From RGIG3701 sp017403345 (lineage in GTDB: Bacteria; Planctomycetota; Planctomycetia; Pirellulales; Thermoguttaceae), in contig JAFQOH010000013.1 in NCBI GenBank assembly GCA_017403345.1, positions 1 to 64,000 on the forward strand: DNA of 64,000 nt. The letters are read 5' to 3'. Under the pieces are notes generated by a model. It saw only the letters and a program-made list of their open reading frames with translations, was not told the origin of the DNA and searched no databases. Of the stretch, positions 33,310 to 40,717 are shown in pieces. Numbering within the stretch: position 1 is the stretch's first letter; each line of letters opens with the position of its first letter. The position numbers were made by a program, and so were the translations under genes.

Positions 33310-34359
33310 ATGGAAAAAAACTTTTCTGTGAGCCAATTGCCGGCGCCGTTACAGGATTTTTATGCCGTCATTCAAAACGACCTGACCGAAGTGGAAAGCC
33401 TGCTCAAGGATTTCCTCCAAAGTGATAGTCCGTTCATTCATCAGGTCGCAGGACACGGATTTCGCCTTGGCGGGAAACGCATGCGCCCAGCCCTCCATCT
33501 TCTCTTTGCCCGAATGACGGGAAAGATCCTTCCCATACACCACGTGATCGGTGCGGTTTTGGAAACGATCCACACGGCCTCGCTCGTGCATGATGACATT
33601 CTAGACGACGCGCAGCAGCGGCGTCACCTTCCCACCGTTAATGCCGTTTGGAACAATGAAACGAGCGTTTTGATGGGAGATTTCATGGTCGCACGGGCAA
33701 TGCTGGCAGTCGCGCAGCTCAATAATCCAATGGTGAACCGGATCGTGGCAGAAACCAGCTGCCGACTCTGCGAAGGAGAAATGCGCCAGGTCGGTTCCCG
33801 CGGACGGTTCGACCTCACGGAAGAAGTGTATGAAGCGATCATCACGGGAAAAACGGCCGCTCTGTTTGAGTGCGGCTGCCGGCTCGGCGTGCTCTGCGCA
33901 TTACATCCAGATGCGGAAACCTCCCAAATAGCCTCCGCTCTTCCAGACTCGGACGACCCGCGGATCAAAAGTGCCGCACGATTTGGACGGCACCTCGGCA
34001 TGGCATTCCAAATCGCGGATGACCTGCTCGACATTCTCGGCGACGAAGCGCAGATGGGGAAAACTCTCGGTTCCGACCTGGCAAAGCAGAAACTCACCCT
34101 TCCGATGATCCGTCTTTTCCGCGCAATGGCCCCCGCAGACCGTGCGGCTCTGGAAGACGAGATACGAAATCGGCTCGAGACGGCAACGTACGCGAAGATC
34201 CGCACCCTGCTCGGCGAGTTCGGCATCTACGATTCCGTGCGCGCGTCCGCGATCGAACACATCCGCACAGCGGTCGAGTGTCTGGACGTTTTCCCGAACT
34301 CGGATGCGAAACGTGCCGTCACGGGCTTCGCTGACTATGCGATACAGCGTCAGCAGTAG
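33310..34359 (+). CDS. Polyprenyl diphosphate synthase
   Basis: A 349-residue trans-prenyltransferase. GGKRMRPAL (about 54-62), the first Asp-rich motif DDILD (Asp95-Asp99) and the second DDLLD (Asp237-Asp241) are present, with GKTAALFECGCRLG between them. The small residues before the first motif (IHTASLVHDD) suit a long-chain product such as the quinone side chain, although chain length cannot be fixed from sequence. The start follows AGGGGGA and lies downstream of the -10 box. A terminator follows. Confidence 0.9.
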   Translation: MEKNFSVSQLPAPLQDFYAVIQNDLTEVESLLKDFLQSDSPFIHQVAGHGFRLGGKRMRPALHLLFARMTGKILPIHHVIGAVLETIHTASLVHDDILDDAQQRRHLPTVNAVWNNETSVLMGDFMVARAMLAVAQLNNPMVNRIVAETSCRLCEGEMRQVGSRGRFDLTEEVYEAIITGKTAALFECGCRLGVLCALHPDAETSQIASALPDSDDPRIKSAARFGRHLGMAFQIADDLLDILGDEAQMGKTLGSDLAKQKLTLPMIRLFRAMAPADRAALEDEIRNRLETATYAKIRTLLGEFGIYDSVRASAIEHIRTAVECLDVFPNSDAKRAVTGFADYAIQRQQ

Positions 34360-34392
34360 TTCCAATGTGCATCGAAAAGCCTGAAAAAAATG

Positions 34393-34433
34393 AAAGAGAG
34401 AGAATTTGAATGTACGTTTCTCTCTCTTTTTTT
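34393..34433 (+). terminator. Rho-independent terminator
   Basis: AAAGAGAGAGAA (34393-34404) pairs with TTCTCTCTCTTT (34418-34429), followed by T residues to 34433. Confidence 0.9.
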
Positions 34434-34678
34434 ATGGATCCTGCGTTTTTTTACAGACTTGCGGTCCACCGCGGAAGCAGTGCGGAAAAATACGAAAACA
34501 CACAGGAAAAAACACAAAAAGAAAGAAAAGAAGTAAATTTCACGAAAATTTTTCAGTATTTTAAATTATCGCGAGCTCTTTTCGTTTTTCTTGTTGGATC
34601 TACTTCTTTTTCAGCTCTGTGATCCGTGGAAATGGGGTCACGAAAATACCATCCTACTGAGGCTTGCGGTACCCCCGG

Positions 34679-34707
34679 TTGAATCTTTTGGGGGAATCTG
34701 ATAAAAT
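34679..34707 (+). promoter_or_regulatory. Sigma-70-type promoter of the GH5 gene
   Basis: -35 TTGAAT (34679-34684), a 17-bp spacer and -10 TAAAAT (34702-34707). The spacer ends GGAATCTGA, close to the shared element. Transcription from about 34714 supports the start codon at 34756. Confidence 0.65.
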
Positions 34708-34755
34708 GGAAAAATCATGAGAGAACGTTTCCATTTTGAAATGAAAGGAAAGACC

Positions 34756-36336
34756 ATGACTGCTGACCGACGCGATTTTCTCAAAAAGACGGCCCTTTTG
34801 ACCCTTGGGGCCGCATTACCGAATGTATTGGACTCCGCTTCTGCGAAATATGCGGGAACGAAACCGCTTCCGGACGTTTCGTGGCGGAAACTTCCCCGGT
34901 GGCGCGGATTCAATCTTCTGGAAAAGTTCAATGGAAGAAACACGCGCTTTCTCGAGGACGATTTCCGCATGATCAGCGATCTGGGATTCAATTTCGTCCG
35001 TCTTCCGATGGATTACCGAATGTGGATCACGGACGGTGATTGGCGGAAATTTGATGAAAAAACGCTCCGAGAGATCGACGAGGCGATCGCGTGGGGCGAA
35101 AAGTACGGGATCCACACGATGGTGAACTTTCACCGTGCACCGGGCTACACCGTGGCGAAGCCGCAGGAAGAGAAACTGGTGTGGGAGAGTGAGGAGGCAC
35201 TGGACGTCTGCGCGCTCCACTGGCGGACGTTCGCGAAACGGTATGCCGGGATCCCCGAGAAAAATCTGAGCTTCAATCTCTTCAACGAGCCGTCGAATGT
35301 GGAGCTCGCCCCTTTCATGAAAGTTCACCGAACGCTCTGCGATGCGATCCGAGCCGAAGATCCCAAACGGCTCATCATCTGCGACGGAATGTCGTGGGGA
35401 ACGAAACCAACGATGGAACTTGCGGAACTCCAAGTCGCACAGGCAACACGCGGCTACATGCCGATGGAGATCTCGCACTATCGCGCTTCGTGGGTGGGTG
35501 AGTATCTCCGCGACATGAAAGACCCGCCGCAATGGCCAAGCGTTCTGGCGACGGGCGGAACGATCTTTTATCCGGGAAAAGCCGGGATCCGCGAAGAGCA
35601 GAAATCGCCGACTATTTTCCGGCTGGCTCCTCAATGCGGTACTGGCCTGTTCCGGATCAGGATCCGCCAAGTCTCTTCTTTCGCCCGGTTTGTCGCGGAA
35701 GCGGTAAACGCCGACGGAAAAGTGACGAGCACGCTTTTCGACCGTGAATACCGTCCCGGTCCCGGAACCGGCGATTGGACCGAGGTCATTCACAAACCAG
35801 AGTGGAACTGCTTCCAGAACATCTACCATAAAGACGAGACTTTCAGCGTTCCCGCCGGCACTGCGGCAGTTCAGCTTCGTGTGACCTCCGGCGACTGGCT
35901 CTCGATCGAAGAAGCGGGTTTCCGCTGCGATGCCGTTCCGCAGGAGACCGTACAGAAGATCTCAAGCGATTGGAACTCCCCGGCGATGGAGATGGCATTC
36001 TGTATCCAGAATGGACGCGGTTTCTGGGATGGACTGGAAAAACGCGACGCGAAATGGCATTGGAAGAACTATGTAGAACCGTGGAAACAGTGGGAGCGTT
36101 TCGGCGGAGTTATGGTCGGAGAATTCGGCGCGTACAATCAGACACCGCACGAAACCGTCCTCGCGTGGCTGCGCGACCTAATGTCCAACTGGAAAAAAGC
36201 AGGCTGGGGCTGGGCAATGTGGAATTTCCGCGGTTCGCTCGGCGTGATGGAAAGCGGACGCTCCGACGTGCAGTACGTGAACTGGCACGGACTGAAAATG
36301 GACCGGAAAATGATGGATCTCCTTCAGGAATTTTAA
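34756..36336 (+). CDS. Tat-exported GH5-family glycoside hydrolase with an inserted domain
   Basis: A 526-residue protein. A twin-arginine signal (DRRDFLKKTALLTLGAAL) leads into a GH5 barrel: RWRGFNLLEKF, FNFVRLPMDYRMW and MVNFHRAPGY. The acid/base is Glu178 in FNLFNEPSN and the nucleophile is Glu456 in MVGEFGAYNQT, followed by WGWAMWNFRGSLGVMES. The two catalytic residues are about 280 apart instead of about 130. The extra stretch (about 265-405) is beta-rich, with Trp and aromatic positions, and may be a carbohydrate-binding domain spliced into a barrel loop. It probably cleaves beta-1,4-linked glycans. AAAGGA precedes the start. Terminators on both sides make it monocistronic. Confidence 0.85.
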   Translation: MTADRRDFLKKTALLTLGAALPNVLDSASAKYAGTKPLPDVSWRKLPRWRGFNLLEKFNGRNTRFLEDDFRMISDLGFNFVRLPMDYRMWITDGDWRKFDEKTLREIDEAIAWGEKYGIHTMVNFHRAPGYTVAKPQEEKLVWESEEALDVCALHWRTFAKRYAGIPEKNLSFNLFNEPSNVELAPFMKVHRTLCDAIRAEDPKRLIICDGMSWGTKPTMELAELQVAQATRGYMPMEISHYRASWVGEYLRDMKDPPQWPSVLATGGTIFYPGKAGIREEQKSPTIFRLAPQCGTGLFRIRIRQVSSFARFVAEAVNADGKVTSTLFDREYRPGPGTGDWTEVIHKPEWNCFQNIYHKDETFSVPAGTAAVQLRVTSGDWLSIEEAGFRCDAVPQETVQKISSDWNSPAMEMAFCIQNGRGFWDGLEKRDAKWHWKNYVEPWKQWERFGGVMVGEFGAYNQTPHETVLAWLRDLMSNWKKAGWGWAMWNFRGSLGVMESGRSDVQYVNWHGLKMDRKMMDLLQEF

Positions 36337-36399
36337 ACTATCTCGCCAAAACAGCGTACACACAAACGCACAGGATCGGAGAACAGGAACGAAGAACAC

Positions 36400-36440
36400 A
36401 AAAAGGGAAACGGCACAAGAAATGCGGCTTCCCTTTTTTT
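36400..36440 (+). terminator. Rho-independent terminator of the GH5 gene
   Basis: AAAAAGGGAA (36400-36409) pairs with TTCCCTTTTT (36429-36438), followed by further T residues. Confidence 0.85.
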
Positions 36441-36515
36441 GATCACTCACAATACACACCGCCGTCACAAAACAGACCGACAGTGTGTTTTCAAACTGCT
36501 AAGTCCCTCTCAAAC

Positions 36516-36794
36516 TCAGGTTCCGGGGATCGGTTCAACGACCGGGATGGAAGAGCCAGCCGGAACGGTAGCGACCGGCGTTCCCATCGAGCAGCTGGAG
36601 CAGCCCGGAGTCACCGTCGCACACGGCGGGCAGCATTCGTCGACGACCGGAACGTCATCCACGTTGCACGGCGTGTAGCAGACCGTCTGATCTTTTTTGA
36701 ATGGGGTCCATCGGCAGGCCGTGTCCCGATTTTTGCAGCCGGAGAGCACGAGCACCATCGAAAGAACGAGCATGATCGCTGCGAATTTTTTCAT
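36516..36794 (-). CDS. Small Cys-containing lipoprotein
   Basis: A 92-residue protein with a signal sequence ending in the lipobox LVLSGC (lipidated Cys20). The mature part has eight further cysteines, several paired (CCPPC, CSSC), and ends in a Pro/Val-rich tail. No family is recognised. AGGAG precedes two adjacent ATG codons; the second gives the better spacing. It has its own promoter. It lies opposite the Cys-rich protein gene at 37195, and both are secreted Cys-rich products. Confidence 0.75.
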   Translation of the reverse strand: MKKFAAIMLVLSMVLVLSGCKNRDTACRWTPFKKDQTVCYTPCNVDDVPVVDECCPPCATVTPGCSSCSMGTPVATVPAGSSIPVVEPIPGT

Positions 36795-37194
36795 CATGAA
36801 ACTCCTGATTGAATAAAATATTTTGATTTGGAAACCTCTCACCGATTTCTTATTTATATTTTACCCCAAATCTCCGAGTTTGGCAAGTATTTTTGCCTGT
36901 TTTCTCCAAATTTTCTTCATAATCGGCATTTTTCTGTGATGTTCGGTGCAATTTCGTAAAGATTTCGTACTTGGCAAAATGTACGCTTCGGCGTCAAATT
37001 TTACCCATTTTCGTCAATCGGAATTCGGATTTTAATTTTTTTTCATTTTTTTCTCAAAATTCCGTTTATACCAAAGATTCCACCTATACCGGACGATAGG
37101 CTTAACGAGCAAAGGACTCATTCTTTGCATTTTTTGAAACATCATGGACCAGGGATTCGGTTCAATTTCATTTTACCTTTGGAGGTTTTTTATT
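36795..37194. other. Divergent AT-rich intergenic region
   Basis: It contains the lipoprotein promoter (36858-36886) on the minus strand and two TATACC boxes near 37066 and 37085 that might serve the plus-strand gene. Long A/T tracts and no gene. Confidence 0.6.
36858..36886 (-). promoter_or_regulatory. Sigma-70-type promoter of the small lipoprotein gene
   Basis: On the minus strand, -35 TTGCCA (36886-36881), a 17-bp spacer and -10 TAAAAT (36863-36858). About 60 bases before the start codon. Confidence 0.65.
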
Positions 37195-37689
37195 ATGAAA
37201 CGTTTTGTTTTGGCTGCACTGTTTTCTCTCTGCCTTTGCGGCATTTCCATGGCTCAGGATTGTGCTCCGGCCTGTGCTCCGGCTCCGGCTTGCGACGCGG
37301 TCTGCGCTCCGGCCTGCGATCCGTGTGCGAAAACGATCTGCACGCCGTTCAATGGCTTCTTCATTGAACTGTTCTCCAAACCGTGCTGCGCTCCGTGCGG
37401 CCCCGTTTGTGAACCGTGCGCTCCGGCTCCGGTCTGCGCTCCGGCCTGTGCTCCGGCTCCCGCTTGTGGCCCGGTCTGCGAACCCGCCTGCTCGGACGTC
37501 GTCGTCGGCTGCGAACCGTGCGCCATTCCGTGCGCTCCGTTCAAAGGTTTCTTCCGCAACGCCCTCGCTCCTCTTGCTCCGTGCGGCCCGATCTGCGCAC
37601 CGGCCTGCGGTCCCTGCGCCCCGGCTTGTGAACCGGCTTGTGAACCGGCTTGCGCTCCGGTTCCGGCTTGCGGTCCGGTCTGCAACTGA
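37195..37689 (+). CDS. Secreted Cys/Pro/Ala-rich repeat protein
   Basis: A 164-residue protein. The signal peptide MKRFVLAALFSLCLCGISMAQ is followed by about 143 residues, of which 29 are cysteine, arranged mostly as C-x2-C and C-x3-C in CAPAC, CEPAC and CGPVC units. Two longer hydrophobic inserts, CTPFNGFFIELF and CAPFKGFFRNAL, each follow a Cys-rich block, so the protein looks like a duplicated module. With this density it should be either highly disulfide-bonded or metal-binding. I do not recognise a family. GGAGG lies 9 bases before the ATG; an upstream in-frame ATG (37144) lacks a signal. A terminator follows. Confidence 0.8.
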   Translation: MKRFVLAALFSLCLCGISMAQDCAPACAPAPACDAVCAPACDPCAKTICTPFNGFFIELFSKPCCAPCGPVCEPCAPAPVCAPACAPAPACGPVCEPACSDVVVGCEPCAIPCAPFKGFFRNALAPLAPCGPICAPACGPCAPACEPACEPACAPVPACGPVCN

Positions 37690-37695
37690 ATTCCA

Positions 37696-37745
37696 ATTCA
37701 GTAAAGTCCTGAACTAAAAAATTCAGTAAAGTCCTGAACTAAAAA
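37696..37745. repeat. 25-bp tandem duplication downstream of the Cys-rich gene
   Basis: Two perfect 25-bp copies (37696-37720, 37721-37745) starting ATTCAGTAAAGTCC, between the stop codon and the terminator. Confidence 0.92.
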
Positions 37746-37753
37746 CAAATAAA

Positions 37754-37787
37754 ACGGCCGAAGGAAACACTTTCGGTCGTTTTTTTG
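37754..37787. terminator. Bidirectional terminator
   Basis: ACGGCCGAAG (37754-37763) pairs with CTTTCGGTCGT (37770-37780), with one G-U and a bulge, followed by T residues. On the minus strand TTTTATTT follows, so it may also end the symporter unit. Confidence 0.85.
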
Positions 37788-37863
37788 TAGAAGGTCCAGC
37801 AGAGCTGCCGAAGTATGGAGGCGGATCCGAAAAGCAGCAGCCTGCTCTTCGGACGCACATCAT

Positions 37864-37980
37864 TCACCCTTCCTCATCACTTTCATCCTTCATCGTGACC
37901 ACTTTAAAGCAGCACCACGAAAACAGTCCCGCCACGGTCCCCACTGCCAACAGCATACAGATCCAGCCGCCGATCGTCAT
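37864..37980 (-). CDS. MetS-like small subunit of an NSS transporter
   Basis: A 38-residue single-span membrane protein starting MTIGGWICMLLAVGTVAGLFSWC, with a short charged C-terminus (MKDESDEEG). It is placed 29 bases after the NSS symporter gene on the same strand and has a strong ribosome-binding site (AAGGAG, 7 bases before the ATG). In Corynebacterium a comparable small protein, MetS, is required with the NSS-type carrier MetP for methionine and alanine uptake. The call rests on size, membrane topology and position. Confidence 0.75.
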   Translation of the reverse strand: MTIGGWICMLLAVGTVAGLFSWCCFKVVTMKDESDEEG

Positions 37981-38009
37981 TTCTTTTCTCCTTACTTAAA
38001 TTTGGTTCT

Positions 38010-39770
38010 TTACTGTGGTCTGCATTCCATTTCCGAAACATTTCCGGGAACGTGTCCATTCTCACCGGGACCCGCATCCTTCTCGTCAAGTTTTTTCTCA
38101 TCCAGGAAGAGCGTGAGGGATCTTCCTTCGCGCTTCCATCGTCTCAGTGCCAGGTGCGTGACGAAAACGTAGAAGAGTGCGGAAAAAAGGAGGAAGCCCA
38201 CGACGAGCTGTGCGACCGGATTCTTCAGGATCTCTCCGAAATACGTTCCGGATTCTTTCCAGACCCAGAAAATGAAAATGAGGATCAGGTACGGCGTGGA
38301 AATGTACTTCAGGACCCACCCGATGCAGGCCGGAGGCTGGATCTTTGCCCCTACGGAGAGTTCGTCCTGCATGTTTTTCGTTCCCCAGATCCACGCGATG
38401 AGGAACGTCTGGAACGTCGCGAGGACGAAAAGCCCGAAGTTTCCGACCCAGAAATCGAACGTCCCCAGAGCGTACATTCCGGTCGAGAAATGGCAGAGGA
38501 TGACGGCTCCGATCGTCGAAAAAACGCCCGTGAGACAGACACTGCGTTTCCGTCCGAAGTGCAGTCCTTCCTCCAGCAGCGCCACGGAGGGCTGGACCAT
38601 GGACAGTGAACTGGTCACGGCCGCCAAAAAGAGGAGGAAGAAGAAAAGGAAACCGAAAAACTGCCCGAACGGCATCTGTTCAAAAACGTTCGGAAGGACG
38701 TTGAATCCGAGCGAAAACATTCCGAGATTTCCTTCGACGCCGGAAGTTCCCAGGAACATGATGGCGGGCGGGAGGATGATCATGCCGGCAAGAACGACTT
38801 CGCAGAATTCATTGCTGACTGTAGCGGTGAGGCTCGAAAGTGCGATGTCGGCCTTGGGACGCACATAACTGGCGTACGTCACGATCAGACCGAATCCGAC
38901 GGAAACGGAAAAGAAGATCTGAGAGGTCGCGGCAAGCCAGACGTCCGGGTCCGCGAGGGAGTCCCAGAGCGTTTTACCGGGCTGACTGGGATTCCACATG
39001 AATCCAAGACCATCCAGAAAACTGTGTCCCGGGATGCCGGCTGGATTTTCCGGGGTGACGGTCGGATCCGGCAGCGTCAGGACGCGTACCAGAATGAGGA
39101 GCGAGCAGACCAGAAGCATCGGCATCGCGACTTTGCAGAACGCTTCGATCCCCTTGGTGATCCCGCGGTAGATCAAATAGTAGTTAAAAAAAAGGCAAAA
39201 GATCGTGCAGCCCAGAAGCGGCGTGAATTTCCATCCAAGGTCTACGGTTCGATAAAGGGTACCGTTTCCGTTCGCACCGGCAAATTCATTGAAAAACTGC
39301 GAGTAGGATTCTGCAGAACCGAGCCGAAATCCTGCTCCGTTTGTTCCCGCAAGAAACGAAGGAAGGTGAATGCCCAGGTCTGCGAAAACGCCCGTCAGAT
39401 ACTGGATCGCGAAGGCAAGACACCATGCTTCCACGAACAGATAGTACATGCTGACGCTAACGGGAAGGAAGGCTCCGAGCGCGCCGATATACGCCCAGCG
39501 TTTTTTGCCGTAGCTGGCCAAACCGAAAATACCGGGCACGGAATTGAATCCGCGGCGTCCGCCTGCCCGGCCGAGCGACCATTCCGACCAGGCGAGCGGG
39601 ATGGCGATGATCAGGAAGGAAATGAAGTAGGGGATCATGAAGGCACCGCCTCCGTGAGACGCCGCCTGTCCGGGAAAACGAAGGAAGTTTCCCAAGCCAA
39701 TCGCACTGCCGGCCACAGCAAGGATCACGCCAAGCTGGGAACCCCAATTTTCTTTTTTTCGTTTCGTCAT
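38010..39770 (-). CDS. Sodium-dependent symporter of the NSS/SNF family
   Basis: A 586-residue membrane protein with about twelve helices. The first helix motif WGSQLGVILAVAGSAIGLGNFLRFPG carries the residues that bind sodium and substrate in LeuT-like carriers. Later segments such as FFSVSVGFGLIVTYASY (helix 6/7) and TSSLSMVQPSVALLEEG (helix 8) are also characteristic. Members import amino acids with sodium. The C-terminus is hydrophilic. A small MetS-like subunit gene follows directly. Its substrate is not evident. Confidence 0.92.
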   Translation of the reverse strand: MTKRKKENWGSQLGVILAVAGSAIGLGNFLRFPGQAASHGGGAFMIPYFISFLIIAIPLAWSEWSLGRAGGRRGFNSVPGIFGLASYGKKRWAYIGALGAFLPVSVSMYYLFVEAWCLAFAIQYLTGVFADLGIHLPSFLAGTNGAGFRLGSAESYSQFFNEFAGANGNGTLYRTVDLGWKFTPLLGCTIFCLFFNYYLIYRGITKGIEAFCKVAMPMLLVCSLLILVRVLTLPDPTVTPENPAGIPGHSFLDGLGFMWNPSQPGKTLWDSLADPDVWLAATSQIFFSVSVGFGLIVTYASYVRPKADIALSSLTATVSNEFCEVVLAGMIILPPAIMFLGTSGVEGNLGMFSLGFNVLPNVFEQMPFGQFFGFLFFFLLFLAAVTSSLSMVQPSVALLEEGLHFGRKRSVCLTGVFSTIGAVILCHFSTGMYALGTFDFWVGNFGLFVLATFQTFLIAWIWGTKNMQDELSVGAKIQPPACIGWVLKYISTPYLILIFIFWVWKESGTYFGEILKNPVAQLVVGFLLFSALFYVFVTHLALRRWKREGRSLTLFLDEKKLDEKDAGPGENGHVPGNVSEMECRPQ

Positions 39771-39937
39771 GTGCTTCTTTACGCAGTTTATTTTGATTGC
39801 CTGAAATATTTTATTTAAATTGACTCTATTTTAGCAAAAATAATCATCAAAAAAAGGGGGGGGATTCCAAATATCCTGACATTTTGCGCTTCTTTCATGT
39901 TTCCAAAAATAGAATGTCAGAGATTTTCGTCAAAATT

Positions 39938-39965
39938 AAAAAACGCAGACCACCAACGGCCTGCG
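39938..39965 (-). terminator. Terminator downstream of clpS
   Basis: On the minus strand, CGCAGGCC pairs with GGTCTGCG (one mismatch) across a short loop, followed by TTTTTT (39943-39938). It lies about 60 bases after the clpS stop. Confidence 0.7.
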
Positions 39966-40025
39966 CTGCGAAACTTGCAAACATTCACGAAACACCCCGT
40001 CCGGGGTTCCGCATTTTCCGTTCTC

Positions 40026-40400
40026 TCAACTTTCTCCGTTTTCTTCCACCTCTTCCAAAGTCGCATACATCGACGAGACGCTGCCGGGGATCAGCGGGTC
40101 GGGACCAAAATTCCGGATCTGCTCCCGTTTCAGCTCCGCAAGCTCAAGCGGAAGAAGTGCAACTTGCGTTTTCCCGCACGTATGCACTCCGCATGCGATG
40201 ATCATGCCGCGCGCTTTATCGTAACCGAAAACTCGATGCATCATGTTCACGACATACTGGAAAGAATGGTCGTCATCGTTCCACAAAATGATACGAAAAC
40301 GGGGAAGGCGTTTTTTTCGCTCCTTCGTCTTTTCCTGATTTTTTTCTTTCGTCTTGACCTGCTGCACTTCCTCTGTAAGCGTAATGGTTTCGCTTTCCAT
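40026..40400 (-). CDS. clpS: ClpS-like adaptor
   Basis: A 124-residue protein. The core (about 34-100) shows the ClpS fold motif: FRIILWNDDDHSFQYVVNMMHRVFGYDKARG, then CGKTQVALLPLELAELKREQI. ClpS recognises N-terminal Leu, Phe, Tyr or Trp and hands substrates to ClpA. A charged N-terminal extension of about 30 residues (KTKEKNQEKTKERKK) precedes it, as expected of the tail inserted into the ClpA pore. No clpA is adjacent. AAAGGAG precedes the ATG. Together with aat it suggests a working N-degron pathway. Confidence 0.88.
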   Translation of the reverse strand: MESETITLTEEVQQVKTKEKNQEKTKERKKRLPRFRIILWNDDDHSFQYVVNMMHRVFGYDKARGMIIACGVHTCGKTQVALLPLELAELKREQIRNFGPDPLIPGSVSSMYATLEEVEENGES

Positions 40401-40526
40401 TGCGGACTCCTTTCAGGATCTAAATCAAAATTTCTAAATCAACTGTCTCAAGCTCACACAAAAGGACTGTTTCCAAATCAAACTGCATTCTGAATTTCTG
40501 AGCCGCTCTCCGATCTGCTTTTTTTC

Positions 40527-40592
40527 AGCAGCACACCAGCAGCACACCAGCAGCACACCAGCAGCACACCAGCAGCACACCAACGGCACACC
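40527..40592. repeat. 11-bp tandem repeat AGCAGCACACC
   Basis: Five perfect copies (40527-40581) plus one variant copy AACGGCACACC (40582-40592) and a fragment. It lies between the putative clpS promoter and clpS. Confidence 0.92.
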
Positions 40593-40660
40593 AACGGCAT
40601 TTCCACCTCCATAAAAATGGCAAGGAGGAAAAAGGCGGAGATTCGCTCAATTTTTTAGTA

Positions 40661-40666
40661 ATTATA
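40661..40666 (-). promoter_or_regulatory. -10 element upstream of clpS
   Basis: On the minus strand TATAAT is preceded by GTAAATCGGG, the shared element. The -35 is not clear. The leader to clpS would be about 260 nt. Confidence 0.5.
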
Positions 40667-40717
40667 CCCGATTTACCTAAAAAAACTACCGGGGGTCCCT
40701 GTTTTGAGGAGAAAAAA

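Larger units (their letters stand above)
34360..34755. other. Intergenic region before the GH5 gene
   Basis: It contains a terminator (34393-34433), AT-rich sequence and the GH5 promoter (34679-34707). An open frame at 34410-34622 starts in the terminator and is not called. Confidence 0.65.
40401..40717. other. Divergent region between clpS and the M20 dipeptidase gene
   Basis: It contains the 11-bp repeat (40527-40592) and a minus-strand -10 element (40661-40666), implying a long repeat-bearing clpS leader. No gene is seen. Confidence 0.6.

Noticed and set aside
37904..38101. A 65-codon frame overlapping the end of the symporter gene
   Set aside because: It overlaps the symporter coding end in another frame; the 38-codon frame at 37864-37980 has the better ribosome-binding site and a membrane-protein sequence.
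40527..40592. Possible CRISPR or iteron-type origin
   Set aside because: Short contiguous 11-bp units without spacers; no replication initiator gene or DnaA boxes nearby.
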